A stretch of DNA of 64,000 bases from Symsagittifera roscoffensis. Taxonomy: Eukaryota > Xenacoelomorpha > Acoela > Convolutidae. Location: the NCBI RefSeq assembly GCF_963678635.1, contig NC_087071.1:45557095-45621094 (forward strand), given 5' to 3'. This document shows positions 8,177 to 18,232 of this stretch, one piece after another. The position numbers and the translations under genes were made by a program. Under the pieces are notes generated by a model, which was not told the DNA's origin, did not search any database, and saw only the letters and a list, made by a program, of their open reading frames with translations. Within the stretch, counting starts at the first letter, position 1, and every line of letters begins with the position of its first letter.

Positions 8177-9812
8177 ATGAGAACAGCTTCTAGGAGCAAT
8201 GGGGAAGACAAAGTGGAGTTGCCTGGCAGGGGACCAGAAGACTGGGTTATACCTGGTAGCTGTCTGGCGGAAGTCTGTGGACTGGATGGTCACGTTTGTG
8301 GAGGTCCAGATTGTGTGAAAACCCTAGAAAGACAACACAAGCAATTGACGATATTGTTTGATAATGTCGTGATGAAAGCAAGGACGGAAACGGAACTGAC
8401 CGCAGATTGCCATGGAGGAACCGAGGTGAATCTAGTGACTGCGCTAGGATTCTTCACTTGTTTGATTTTTTAGAGTCAGTATTGAATCTAGAGCAGAAAA
8501 ACGAGATGGTCACAGCTATCAGTGCAGAAGTGTTCCCAGGAGTTTTGCAAACTGAGCAAAAGCACATAGGAAAATGGAGGGAAGCGATCGAGGTGGAAAT
8601 GAACATCAGACACAGTGAAATTTTTTGTAGACCATCAGGAGCACGATATTTGCTGGGATCGGCAGTAGCTCCAATTTGTAAGAGCAGATACCCGGTGCGT
8701 TTTGTAGCTGTGGATGTAAAGAGTACGAGAACGATAGTGAATCAAGCCTTCTCAATGCTAAAGTGTGTGAGACTAACGAGAATGTCCGAAAAATCTTATG
8801 AGTTGCTATGTAAGATGTGCTCAGCAGTTCCAGAGAGAACAGGGAGGAGTTGGAATTGAGACTGGGAATGAAGTTCATGGGATACGTGAGTGGGAACTTC
8901 AGTGACTTTGAGAGACAGAAACAGAGAGGATCAACTGTGACAGATTACAATACAGTAGACGAGAATGATGAAGTCCACCGGGTGATGATGGAAGAGGAAC
9001 CGTTACTGGAAGCCTCGGGAAAGCGTAATTGGAGGAGCATCATGTTGACACATGACGAGTTTCCCTGCCACTGCCTGCTGCAGACCTGGTGGTATCCCGA
9101 GCGTGGTAATCTGGTGTTGATCTGGGACTCTGGAGAGTTGCTCTCCATGGGTTTACCAGACTCATCGGAGCTCATAACAATAGTGATAGTGGGAGTCATG
9201 ATGGCGATACGATGGCTGGAAGCTCATGTGAGAGATAACAATAGACAGGAAACGCGAACGAGAGAACAGTTGCAGAAATTGGATTGTCTAAAAGATTTAG
9301 ATCTTTTTGAAACAATGTGCAAGATCCTAAACATTCCGATGGAAGTGAAGAAGATATGGACAAGAAGACGATTGATGCCATGGTTCAGAACTAACATGAC
9401 TGCATGGTTGTACGAGTATGCCAAAAAGCATATGTCGAAGCACGGCAGAGTGTACAGTGGATATCAGCTGGACATTGGAGCAGGAGCCTTCAAGCGAGCC
9501 TTCGTGACTCATCGGAATGCAGTGACCACCGCTGTGAAAAGAATTTCCAGGACAAGTGAACGTAGTGGAAAGGAGAAGGAGGAGATGTTGAAAGAAGATT
9601 TGGAGAGAAACGTGACGTTATGTCTCCACAACAGCTTCTGCAGGAACAGAGAATCTAACGTGGATCCCCTACCTTGTTGTAAACAAAGGGTAGAAGAGCA
9701 GAAGTGTTGGAGGACTGCTTCCAACAGCGTCAGAATGGCTAAAGATGTTTTGCAAGACACAGAAAGTGAAAATGCAGAGTCAGTGTCACAGGAGGAGGAG
9801 ATGAAACATTGA
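8177..9812 (+). pseudogene. Cassette protein C6, Cys-motif protein (copy I, two frameshifts)
   Basis: The coding pieces are 8,177-8,473, 8,407-8,859 and 8,817-9,812, in three frames. The N-terminal piece contains a C-x4-C-x6-C-x4-C pattern starting at PGSCLAEVC, with exactly the same spacing in copy III, which suggests a small metal-binding module. Further shared blocks are VNLVTALGFF, LKCVRLTRMS, a PCHCL-QT-WYP-LIWD block, PMEVKKIW, and AFKR with THRNA-TT. The last frame is 331 codons and ends in an acidic tail. Conservation of dispersed short blocks between diverged copies argues that this was a real protein. No family is recognised. The two frameshifts make this copy dead. Confidence 0.6.
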
Positions 9813-10639
9813 CAAATGGTCGAAAGAACAAGATGCAAAAAGAAAGAAAATTAGAAGAGTTTAGAAGTTTTAGAACTTCTAAACGATGAAAAGATAAACA
9901 AAGAAGTGACGAAGAAGAGGAAGTAAAAACTCAGAATTGTTTTATGTGTGTGAAAAAAGTCAAGTGAGAAACTAAGCAACCAAGTTGTAATTGAAAACTG
10001 AAACATTTAGTTGAGTTGTGAACATTAAAGAATTTGTTGCATTTATTAATCTGCAATTTGATTTTAATTAAGTGGCTTTAGAGACACTTATTACTTATTT
10101 AGAAAGGCTTGAGTAAGAAGTATATTTAAATATTCCAGCCTGCATGATCGTTTGTAATCAATTAGGACGATTAATCACTTTGTGGTGAAATGAAGGACTT
10201 GGATAATCTCTTGAAGAGGGAGATTGTTTCATTGTGCTTTCTAACCACAAAGCTTACTTAGTTTTAAAATTCAGGACAATGACATGCAAGATTTCCGAAG
10301 GAAAGAAGCATAGTAGGATAATTTTAGCTTGTTGGTTGGCAGGACTGTCCTGCAAACCAACATCTTTTAAAATTCAGGAGAAAAAGTTTTAAAATCAGGA
10401 CATTGGAAGTCAGAAAAGATGTTTTATCTTAGGTCATATCCTCAATGTGCAGATTAATGAAAGAGTTTGAAGACTATAGTGATGTGGTGTGATGCCAATT
10501 ATATTCTGCAGTGAGTCGATGTGACGTGGATAAAAGTATTTTCGTGCATTTTGTAAATTCTGTTCGATGGCACTGTATCTATTTTACGAGCATTGCGTGA
10601 TTCAATGAGGACATTGACCGGACTGTCCGGGAGTATGTG
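9813..10639. other. AT-rich 3' flank of cassette copy I, no gene seen
   Basis: A purine-rich stretch follows the C6 stop. The sequence then becomes AT-rich and without long frames. Short direct repeats of the kind TTTTAAAATTCAGGA occur at about 10,262-10,276 and 10,365-10,380. I searched by eye for an LTR matching sequence ahead of gag at 15.5 kb and found none. Confidence 0.5.
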
Positions 10640-11378
10640 ACATTCGACCAGAATGTGCCAAAATGCAATCTCTGCCATTTAGTCATTTTAGCAGCGAGCC
10701 TTCCGAGTTGGTGATTTTGAAGGGTTAAGAACGTTATTCGAACGATTGAACAAAACGTGAAGGTTGAAGGATTCGAAAATTCCTAAATTTTAAATTTTCG
10801 AAGTGATGACGTAACATTTTTGAGAAACGTCAGAAACGGCCATTTTGACAAAAAGTCGAATAAAAACAGAACAACATTAGTTGCGATTGCGAGAAGGACG
10901 AAAATAGTAGTTGAAAAAAGACAACGAGTCACAGAGTTATACAAACCTTTACCTTCCCTATTATCATCTGAATCGAATTTAATTAACATCTGAATTCATT
11001 TTGCTAGGATGAGAGGCTAGGAGTTGGGGGAAAAGGTTAATCCATCTTCGATGGAGATGATGGTTTTTATGTACTGAACAAAAACAATAATATATCAATA
11101 AGTAGTAGTAGCCCTGTTTTTAGGAGTGACCTCGTGGTCTGGGGATACTGAGACCCAGCCATGAGCTCACTATTTCTGCATGTATCTAAATTAATTTGAG
11201 TGTTTTGACCGAAGCCGAAAGCAGTAACGTTTTTGTCGACCCGATGTTAGAAAGACCACCAAAAGAACTGGCTCTGGTAGAGACGGTTAAAAGCATGTAA
11301 AGCTCTGTTTAGACGTTGGCAAGTCGTCTTAGGACCTCGCTTTATTTTTCGTCGATATGTATCTTCCGGGCGAATGTT
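10640..11378 (-). mobile_element. BEL/Pao-derived non-autonomous internal region, unit 2
   Basis: On the minus strand this follows the LTR at 11,379-11,725. It is a diverged duplicate of 11,726-12,650; the best match is 11,010-11,378 against about 12,284-12,650. It contains a conserved short hairpin (GGTCT...AGACC) near 11,130. A 68-codon hydrophobic frame at 10,783-10,989 (-) starts at ATG and corresponds to the end of the 117-codon frame in unit 1. No gag or pol is present. Confidence 0.55.
10783..10989 (-). CDS. Small hydrophobic ORF of the BEL-related unit 2
   Basis: A 68-codon frame with a central hydrophobic segment (IFVLLAIATNVVLFLF) that could span a membrane, followed by a basic tail. 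Its N- and C-terminal parts match the 117-codon frame at 11,918-12,271, with the middle missing. Conservation of a hydrophobic frame in both units is suggestive, but the two could simply be related DNA. Function unknown. Confidence 0.3.
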   Translation of the reverse strand: MLIKFDSDDNREGKGLYNSVTRCLFSTTIFVLLAIATNVVLFLFDFLSKWPFLTFLKNVTSSLRKFKI

Positions 11379-11725
11379 ACACAAATTCATTACATCAAAT
11401 TTTTGTTAAAAACTTAAAGGTTTTTTTTGCGTACAGTTTGCGAAATAAATTGGCGCAAATCAACCAGAACAACCGACGATTTAGAAATTACTATTTTTGA
11501 AAGTCAGCCTTAAGCAAGGCTGAACCAAGTTAGCACAAAAAAAAGTTAAAAACGTTTAAATGGGACTAAAGACCCTCGAGCCTACATGTATTAGGGTCTG
11601 AGTATGAGATGATCTGAGCCCGGTTGACTGGCGCGAGGGACTATTCTCTTGGCCGCAAGGTCTTTGATTTTTTTTGTGCAGAAATAGCACGCTGTACTAA
11701 TATCAAGTTTTTGCTGTAGCAGGCA
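11379..11725 (-). repeat. BEL/Pao LTR (minus strand)
   Basis: The sequence matches the 3' end of the BEL/Pao element at 30,906-31,212. On the minus strand it begins TGCCTGCTACAGC immediately after a purine tract GAGGGCGGAGGA. The same purine tract precedes the LTR at 30,893-30,905, so the 5' boundary is well supported. The match ends about 340 bases on, near TGTAACA. Unlike the plus-strand copy, it has internal-type sequence on both sides. Confidence 0.75.
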
Positions 11726-12650
11726 TCCTCCGCCCTCAAAAAATGCGGAACGGGAGCAAAATATTGTGACATTCGACCAAAATGGACGAAAATGCAGATT
11801 CGAAATTTTAGCAGCTAACCTTCCGAATTGACATTTTTGAGAGATTAGTAAAATTATTGGAACAATTAGTTAAACGATGAAGGTCAAGATATTCTGTTAT
11901 TTTGAAATTTTAAAAATTCAAACTGAAAAGTCGCACTTCCGAGAAACGGCAAAAACCGCCAGTTTGGAAGAAAGCCAGTAGAAAATCAGAACGACAATAG
12001 TTGCGACGAAGATCAAAAAATAGAGGATAATAATCGAAGAAAAAGCCGAGTTAGCAGAGACCGCTCCGAGTTGCAACGATTGTGTCGCTACAATCAATGC
12101 AAGGCCGTTCACAACAACGGTGAAGGGTAGAAAAACAGCCTTCCGGAAGGAAGATGAAGGCATTATTTCGCCGGACTCAGGAATCTGGAGGGGTCTCGGG
12201 ATTTGAACTGAAACTGTTTTATATAAATTTTTAGCTTCCCGTTTATGTCTTGAATTGATATTATTTAACACCTGAATTCATTTTCGAGGAGTTGGGGGAA
12301 AAGGTTGATCCATCTTCGATTGAGATGATGATTTTTATCTACTGAACAAAAACAATAATAATTTAAAAAATAGTATTAGCCTTGATTTCGGGAGTGACCT
12401 CGTGGTCTGAGGATAATGAGACCCAGCCATGAGCTCACTAATTTTTCATGTAATTAAGTTAATTTGAGCGTTCTGGTCGAAGCCGGAGAACAGTAACGTT
12501 TTTCTCGACCCGATGTTGGAAAGACTACCAAAAGAACTGGCTTTGGTACAGACGGTTTAAAGCATGTAGAGCTCTGTTTAGACGTTGGCCCGTCGTCTTA
12601 GGACCTAGCTTTATTTTCGTCGATATGTACTTCTGGGCGAATGTTAAATA
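11726..12650 (-). mobile_element. BEL/Pao-derived non-autonomous internal region, unit 1, ending in a polypurine tract
   Basis: On the minus strand this runs from about 12,650 down to the polypurine tract at 11,726-11,737, directly abutting the LTR. It is only some 0.9 kb long and holds a 117-codon hydrophobic frame but no gag or pol. The same internal sequence, diverged, follows the LTR at 10,640-11,378. The arrangement internal-LTR-internal with a short internal region resembles a tandem TRIM (terminal-repeat retrotransposon in miniature). Confidence 0.55.
11918..12271 (-). CDS. 117-codon hydrophobic ORF of the BEL-related unit 1
   Basis: The frame opens with GTG at 12,271, not ATG. It encodes a Pro/Ser-containing N-terminal part and two hydrophobic stretches: PFTVVVNGLALIVA, and a longer one around IIILYFLIFVATIVVLIFYW. 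It ends with a short basic tail. A deleted version of the same frame occurs at 10,783-10,989. It could be a small membrane protein of the element, or a chance frame in AT-rich DNA. No family is recognised. Confidence 0.3.
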   Translation of the reverse strand: MLNNINSRHKREAKNLYKTVSVQIPRPLQIPESGEIMPSSSFRKAVFLPFTVVVNGLALIVATQSLQLGAVSANSAFSSIIILYFLIFVATIVVLIFYWLSSKLAVFAVSRKCDFSV

Positions 12651-13450
12651 GATGTTTTTATGGCGCTCCTGGGTGTTATTCTTTCTTAACATCATTACCG
12701 GCAGAACCGTTAACGAGCACTCCGCGCCGAGCGGATGCTCACATTAACGCCCTCAATAGGCCATAACTGCCGGGGCGGAAGGGTAGTTCGGAACGCGGAA
12801 ATCTTCCGGATTACCATGAATAGCTTTTTAACCTAGTTAAGACCAAAATTTCACGAACCAGGAAGGGTGGGGGGATCGGCCATTATCTCGTTCCCTGAGA
12901 GGTCTGTGACCAAAAACGATAAAAGAAAAATAAGAAACCAAACAAAAAGTAGTATAGTACCCCAGAAAAACAAAAACAAAAACAGAAAAAATAACCGAAA
13001 AAAACCAAAAACAATAAAAAAGTAAAAAATCAGTAGAAATCATCCCCCCAGACAAGATGAGATCCGGCCCCCCGTTTGTTGTTGATAGATATATTGTTGT
13101 TTCAGGCGTTTATATCAGTCAGGGCTGTTACGATCAATTTTGTGGCCCGTTTGTGAGGCCTGTACTGTCGGGTTATTTGAGTATTTAAGCACGTTAATGC
13201 TAATTTGCGCTCAATCAGGAAAGGGTCTGCTGATTTGCGCTCAATCCGGAAGGCTCTTGGGAGAAGACTGATCCGACAAGCAGTACAAGGAGCAACAAGA
13301 AGAGGCTCAATGACAACAACAATCGACTGTTGGGTTTCGTTAAAAAGTTTTGTATTCCTTTTGGTACAAAAAGTAAGATAGTAATCTGTGGGGGGCTCGA
13401 CAGTGCTGCACTGTAGTGACCCTTCACCGAACTGCGAATATCCAAGATAG
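12651..13450. other. Intergenic sequence with A-rich tract, no gene seen
   Basis: No supported coding sequence. 12,905-13,035 is strongly A-rich on the plus strand, with many AAAAAC blocks, and gives a meaningless Phe-rich frame on the other strand. At about 13,200-13,255 there is a short imperfect direct repeat around ATTTGCGCTCAAT. Confidence 0.5.
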
Positions 13451-14500
13451 GCACCGGAGGGGTACAGTATTACTAATATTATTACTTATGTAGCCCAGAT
13501 TAATACTCCTATGTCGTTTTTCAGTAAAAAACGCGGAAAACAGACAGATTTTTAGGATCAAAATAGCGATATTTTGATCCCCCCACAATTCGCGATATTT
13601 TTTTGAAACAGAAAAATGTCGATATTTTTTGAAACGGAAAAAAGCGCTAAGCTAAATTAGTGTGTTAAATCGTAATTGCACTACTATAAAAGGTAGAACC
13701 GGTTAAGTTTAGTTCCGAAGTGGTTGGAACTATTTTAGTACAAAAAACCAAATTTTCCGAAAGCCTTCCGGGTTACAGAGAAATCGAACTTAACGTGTTT
13801 GATTCAATGGATTCATAAATCCGGAGGGGTCCAAATAGCATAGTTTTTTGCAAATTTTTTCAACTAAAGCGTTTTAGATCGGGTTTTTTTGCATTGAACT
13901 AGAAGAGTATAGGCCTTCTGAGCTCGGATCAATAATTTTTAGGTCGAAAAGATAAGAATTGCGGAAAAAGTTTGGCGGAACCTATAAGAGAGAAAATTTT
14001 CGAATTTAGAAAAAAGACATTTTTTTTCAATAACTTTGGAACGACTGGACAGATCCAGTTGATCTTGGTACCATAAGATCAGAAACTAGCTGAGCTTGCT
14101 AATGGGAACAAAAATTATGCGAAAAAAAAGCGCGAAAATTTTTTGAGATTGTTTTTAGCAAATTCACCAATTCGGGAGATTACACCCTTCACGTTTTATA
14201 AAAAATTTTTTGGAAAGTCCATACACTCCTACCAAAAGATGATAACGGTTGAATAAAGCAATTTTAAGCGTTTCTAGACAAAAATGGAAGGCTAAAGGCA
14301 AAAGAAAACCTTAGTCGAGTCGAAATGGGGTTAGCGATAAGACCCTTTACCGTTAGTGTGAATTATCAAAAAAGAGGCTTAACTTCAATCCCGAAGGGTC
14401 AAGGGAAGGACCACATACCCTTCTTAGTTGATTCAAACAGCATAATAGCATCGGAGAACGTATCCGGAGGGGTATAGGTTGAAAATCAAGGAAGTCTCCG
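13451..14500. other. Low-complexity region with scattered G-rich motifs
   Basis: No gene. The motif ATCCGGAGGGGTCC or close variants appear at about 13,452, 13,817, 14,387 and 14,461, ahead of the dense cluster. Between them is T- and A-rich sequence without long frames. Confidence 0.6.
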
Positions 14501-14513
14501 TAAAGTTATTTTT

Positions 14514-14710
14514 ACAAAACCGGATGGCTCCCAATCCGGAGGGGTCCAAAGTCTTTCTAATTCGGAGGGGTCCCAATCCCGAGGAGTCTTGTTTTCACGA
14601 AACCGGAGGGGTCCCAATCCGGAGGGGTCTCAGTTTTGCCAATCCAGAAGGGTCGAATTTTTTCCAATCCGGAGGGGTACTGTTTTTTTTGTCAACCCGG
14701 AGGGGTATTT
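14514..14710 (+). repeat. Dense cluster of AATCCGGAGGGGTCC motifs
   Basis: About nine imperfect copies of a 15-base motif are packed into 200 bases, starting near 14,514, 14,533, 14,559, 14,574, 14,600, 14,615, 14,641, 14,665 and 14,693. Spacers of 0-15 bases are unrelated to one another. The period is irregular, so this is not a plain minisatellite. More copies are scattered up to 1 kb upstream, and an isolated match lies at 12,183. Confidence 0.8.
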
Positions 14711-15550
14711 TTTTAATTAAAGGTCTTAGGTAAACAGAAGAAAAGATAATAGTGAGGGGTATTAGGTTATTAGGAGACAGGCTAGGAACCAGTGACTGCC
14801 CTGGTAGCTTGGCTTTCAAAAAAGACCAGACCAAAACAAAACAGGTCCAAACTCGGATATTGGCGACACTATGTCTAAATTAAAAAACAGTGTGTAACTC
14901 GTTGGTGTGGATTGAAATCCAAAAATTTTCTGAGAAAATTGACTGCCCGAGGATTTTAGTATATCTAGCTCGGGGCGTCCGAAGGCAGATAGGTAACACA
15001 GTACTCGGTGGGTGCAATAGACGCCCACTTGAGAAAAATACTGCCTTCGAAGTTTTGTCTGTTTGGTGCAGCACCAGCAGGGAAAGCTCTTTCTTGAAAA
15101 TACAAGTTCGGCTATTGTATTGCGACCGACTAAAAGTACAATACACATACGTTTTTCATAGAATTATTCTTATTTTGTTGTTTTTGATTTTAAATCAATA
15201 AAATTTGTGCTTGATTGGGTAGTGAGAACACTATCTTTTAAATTGACTGATATCGTCATACTGTGCTAGTTCTCGAATCTTACGACCAATAATCGATTAT
15301 TGTGAATAAATTGTATACACGCTGTACACTGATAATATACTAGGATTCGTGGTCACTATTTAATAGAAACTTTTGAAATTTATTGTGCTGTGTTATTATT
15401 ATCAAAATTCAAACTAGAAGGACACTAGCAATCGAATTGAGTGTATATGTAGTAAGAACTGATAAATTGAAAATGAGTCTAGACAAGTCAAGAATTTCCT
15501 AACTTAGTGAAAGCTCTAGGAAATTCGTACCAGAGAAGCAAAGAAAAACT
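14711..15550 (+). other. Presumed 5' leader of the Ty3-like element, with hairpins
   Basis: No coding sequence is supported. At about 14,984-15,052 an outer stem (CGAAGGCAG pairing with CTGCCTTCG) encloses an inner stem (GTGGG with CCCAC). At about 15,115-15,142 a perfect 7 bp stem (TGTATTG/CAATACA) forms another hairpin. An AATAAA lies near 15,197. I could not delimit an LTR or primer-binding site. Confidence 0.4.
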
Positions 15551-16129
15551 ATGAACGACCCTTTTGTGGAAAGGATAACACGAACCCGGACCGACAAAGG
15601 GGAGTCGGTTTTAGGCCAAATCGTTGAAACCAGGAGTCAAAAGTCTGCAGAAGAGCAAAAAGCAATGCTAGAGGTGGAGGTTCATCCGGACCAGGCCATG
15701 CATGAGAATCACGAAATGCATGGATCGGAAGATAGAGGAAACAGAAGGCTAGCGAGTGAATCTACCCCGGTAGAGCAAGGCGAAGATTTTGCCACTTCCA
15801 CCGGAACATTGGACCGAGAGGAGATGTCGGAACTGTCCGACATCTCTACAGAAATTGCGGCAACTAGAAGATCTCCCACAGACAACACTACGATGGCAGG
15901 CGTGACGGAGAAACAGGCAACGTCCGCATCGTTTTCGGAAAGAGTGAAGAACACTTTTGGAAACATCTTTCCGTTTACCATGGGAGCGGGTTCAGGCGAT
16001 GAAGGAGAATCCCAGGAGGAAGAAGAGGACAATGACGAGCAAGTTGACTTTGGATCTCGAGTCAGCCTCAATAGTTCGACCCAGGAGAATGAAGCATACG
16101 CCGAAAGAGAGACTGGAGCCAAGAACTAA
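15551..16129 (+). CDS. gag: Gag N-terminal acidic protein of the Ty3-like element
   Basis: An intact 192-codon frame with ATG at 15,551 and TAA at 16,127-16,129. The product is acidic and low in hydrophobics, with a Glu/Asp run near residues 155-168 and no recognisable fold. It lies directly ahead of a second unfamiliar frame and then the capsid-like region in the same orientation, so it is most easily read as the N-terminal part of a long Gag precursor. It could instead be a separate accessory protein. The next frame opens within 10 bases of its stop, so only a small change separates them. Confidence 0.5.
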   Translation: MNDPFVERITRTRTDKGESVLGQIVETRSQKSAEEQKAMLEVEVHPDQAMHENHEMHGSEDRGNRRLASESTPVEQGEDFATSTGTLDREEMSELSDISTEIAATRRSPTDNTTMAGVTEKQATSASFSERVKNTFGNIFPFTMGAGSGDEGESQEEEEDNDEQVDFGSRVSLNSSTQENEAYAERETGAKN

Positions 16130-16135
16130 TTTGGT

Positions 16136-16939
16136 GTGTTGAGAACGATGAGCAAAGACACAAACACACCAGGCCAGTCAAGAGACTTTGTGAGTATGAC
16201 AAATTCGAAAATGCGAACGGGGCAGAATAGAAATACAGGGCTAACCAACGCAACAGCGGATCCGGAGGTGGATAATGAAATGACGTCGAGTCAGAGAATC
16301 AAAGCCCGAATCTCGACCAGCAAAAGGCTACCTGGGATTGACAGAGTGACACCGCCACTGGTGACACCACTGGTAGAAAACGGAGCATCACTTAAAGAAG
16401 AATTGAAAAACATAGTGGGCAGTATAGGAGAACAAAATGAACAGATGTCCATAAGAATGAGTGAACTAGAGAGAGCAGTCCACCTTGAAAGAGAAAGTCT
16501 GCGGGAAGAAACAAATCGAAACAGACAAGAAGCTGGTAGAAGCGAAAAACGCTTGAAGGAAAGAACAGACGAACACTTGGCGAAGAACTTGTCGAAGTTG
16601 ACAAGGGAAGCGGAACAAAGAGAGTTACGGTTAAGAGACGACATGAAGAAGTTATGAACTCAACAAGAGCAGACTCTTGGGACTCTTGACACAAGGATGA
16701 ATGCGATGATGGAGAGGCGAACTCAGGCTATCATGGACAGGTTGGACAGGCTACTAGGCAGCAGGAGTGGACCAAGAGAAGGGGAACCGAATTCAGGAAG
16801 TCCCAGCAGGGAACCGAAGGTGAATTTCAATGACCATCAAAAGAGGAGGACATATAGATCCACTAGAGGTATGGGCAGCTCATCGGGCTATGCCACAAGG
16901 TATAAGAGAACATGGGGCCCAAACAGTAGAGCAAGTTGA
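16136..16939 (+). pseudogene. gag: Gag middle region, coiled coil (broken)
   Basis: Two pieces, 16,136-16,657 and 16,697-16,939, are separated by a stop. The first has Ser/Thr-rich sequence followed by a long Glu/Arg/Lys helix at about residues 85-173, which is a likely coiled coil. The second is basic and Arg/Ser/Gly-rich. The order (acidic region, coiled coil, basic linker, then capsid-like region) fits an extended Gag. No catalytic motif is expected or seen. The interruption means this copy does not make a continuous precursor. Confidence 0.45.
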
Positions 16940-17044
16940 ACAGGGAACAGACAGACCTCAAACAAACGACCGACGCTAGGCACACGTGCGACTAGGAGAG
17001 GTGATTCCAGCAACAGGAGACATGCCAGCCCAGGGAGGAGTCAG

Positions 17045-18232
17045 GTGGGCCAAGGAGGAAACAGTCACGGCGATTCGGATTGCAGGGATGCACCAAATAC
17101 AGAACCCTTAACAGGGGACGACGAGACTCAGGCGGGGCACTCAAGAGATGCTACGGCAATGACGACAGCCTTTGAACACCTAAACAGGTCTTTGGAAACA
17201 TTCCTTACGAGGTTATCCAGAACCAATGAACGCAGTGAGAAGTCCAGAAGAGCCTTTAAGAAACCAAGATGCTATAAAGACGAATGTGATGGCTGTATTG
17301 ATACCTGGTTAGAGGTAATGAAACTGCATTTCGAGTAAGGGGACTTGTCAGAAAGGCAGGAGTGCAGTGCGCTCACCAGTAACTTGGAAGGGACAGCCCT
17401 TAACTGTGTGATGGACAAAAAGCAAAATCAGCGGGACAGAGCTGAGAAAATTTTTGAAATCTTGTTAAATCGTTTTGGATCAGGGATGAAGTGGCACCAG
17501 GCAATGATGCGCTTCGGGAAACGGAGGCAACGAGAAGATATAACGATAAACAAGTTTCTAGACGACTTGGAAATGTTAAGAAGACGCAACCAACCGAATG
17601 CGTCAAACAGAAAGATGAACGTTGCAGTAGCCTCAAAATTCATCGATGGTGTGAAGAAGGATGAACTTCGAACAAGGCTAGCAACGCGTTACACACCACT
17701 ATCAACCATTGCGCCAACACCAGAGGAGTTGAGACTCAAGTCAAAAGAATATCTTTTATTAAAACCTCCTTCGAGATCTGGATATTATAAGAACAATTTG
17801 GGCAATTTTAACAACGGACCGGCAAACCAAGGGAACAACTGGTACAAACCGAGGGATGACATGGACAAGAGACGCTCTTGTGCGAATTGCAGTTCAACGG
17901 ACCATCATGTGTCAGTATGCTCATCTTGCAGACAAGGCATGAAAGCAATAGGCTTTAGCCTCGAGGGCGAAGATGCGTCAGAAGTTGACCATGAGGCTTT
18001 CATGAGAGGAGTAATTGCGAATTTCGGCCCGAGGTGTTTCTTTTGTAACTTGGGAGGTCATCTTAAATCAGATTGTCCGCAATTCTGGGATGCTGTAGCA
18101 GACATCAAGCGTCCAAGGCATGAGGACGCTTTATCGGCAGTGAAAGCCAACAAGGCTCGCCTGTTGAGTGAAGCGGAGGCGCACAGAAAAACAAACCGCA
18201 AAAGCCGGCGACGAAGAAAATGCAAGCGGTAA
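17045..18232 (+). pseudogene. gag: Gag capsid-nucleocapsid with two zinc knuckles (one stop)
   Basis: The capsid-like part of a Ty3/gypsy Gag. It has the typical helical pattern around CIDTWLEVMKLHF, LEGTALNCVM and ILLNRFGSG. A single TAA at 17,336-17,338 splits it. The downstream frame 17,345-18,232 is otherwise intact. Two CCHC knuckles of exact spacing C-x2-C-x4-H-x4-C lie at 17,879-17,920 and 18,035-18,076; these bind genomic RNA. A basic tail follows (KSRRRRK). It overlaps the next frame by a few bases, which is normal for a gag-pol junction expressed by frameshifting, though here it may be secondary. Identification is strong; the stop makes it inactive. Confidence 0.85.

Noticed and set aside
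14479..14733. 84-codon frame with repeated NPEGS/RRG peptides
   Set aside because: The repeats come from the 15-base DNA motif in changing phases; spacers are unrelated and no partner copy supports coding.
13000..15550. Search for a 5' LTR of the Ty3-like element and for its match downstream of C6 (9.8-10.6 kb)
   Set aside because: No repeated segment with TG...CA ends or adjacent primer site could be found by eye, so no LTR is claimed.
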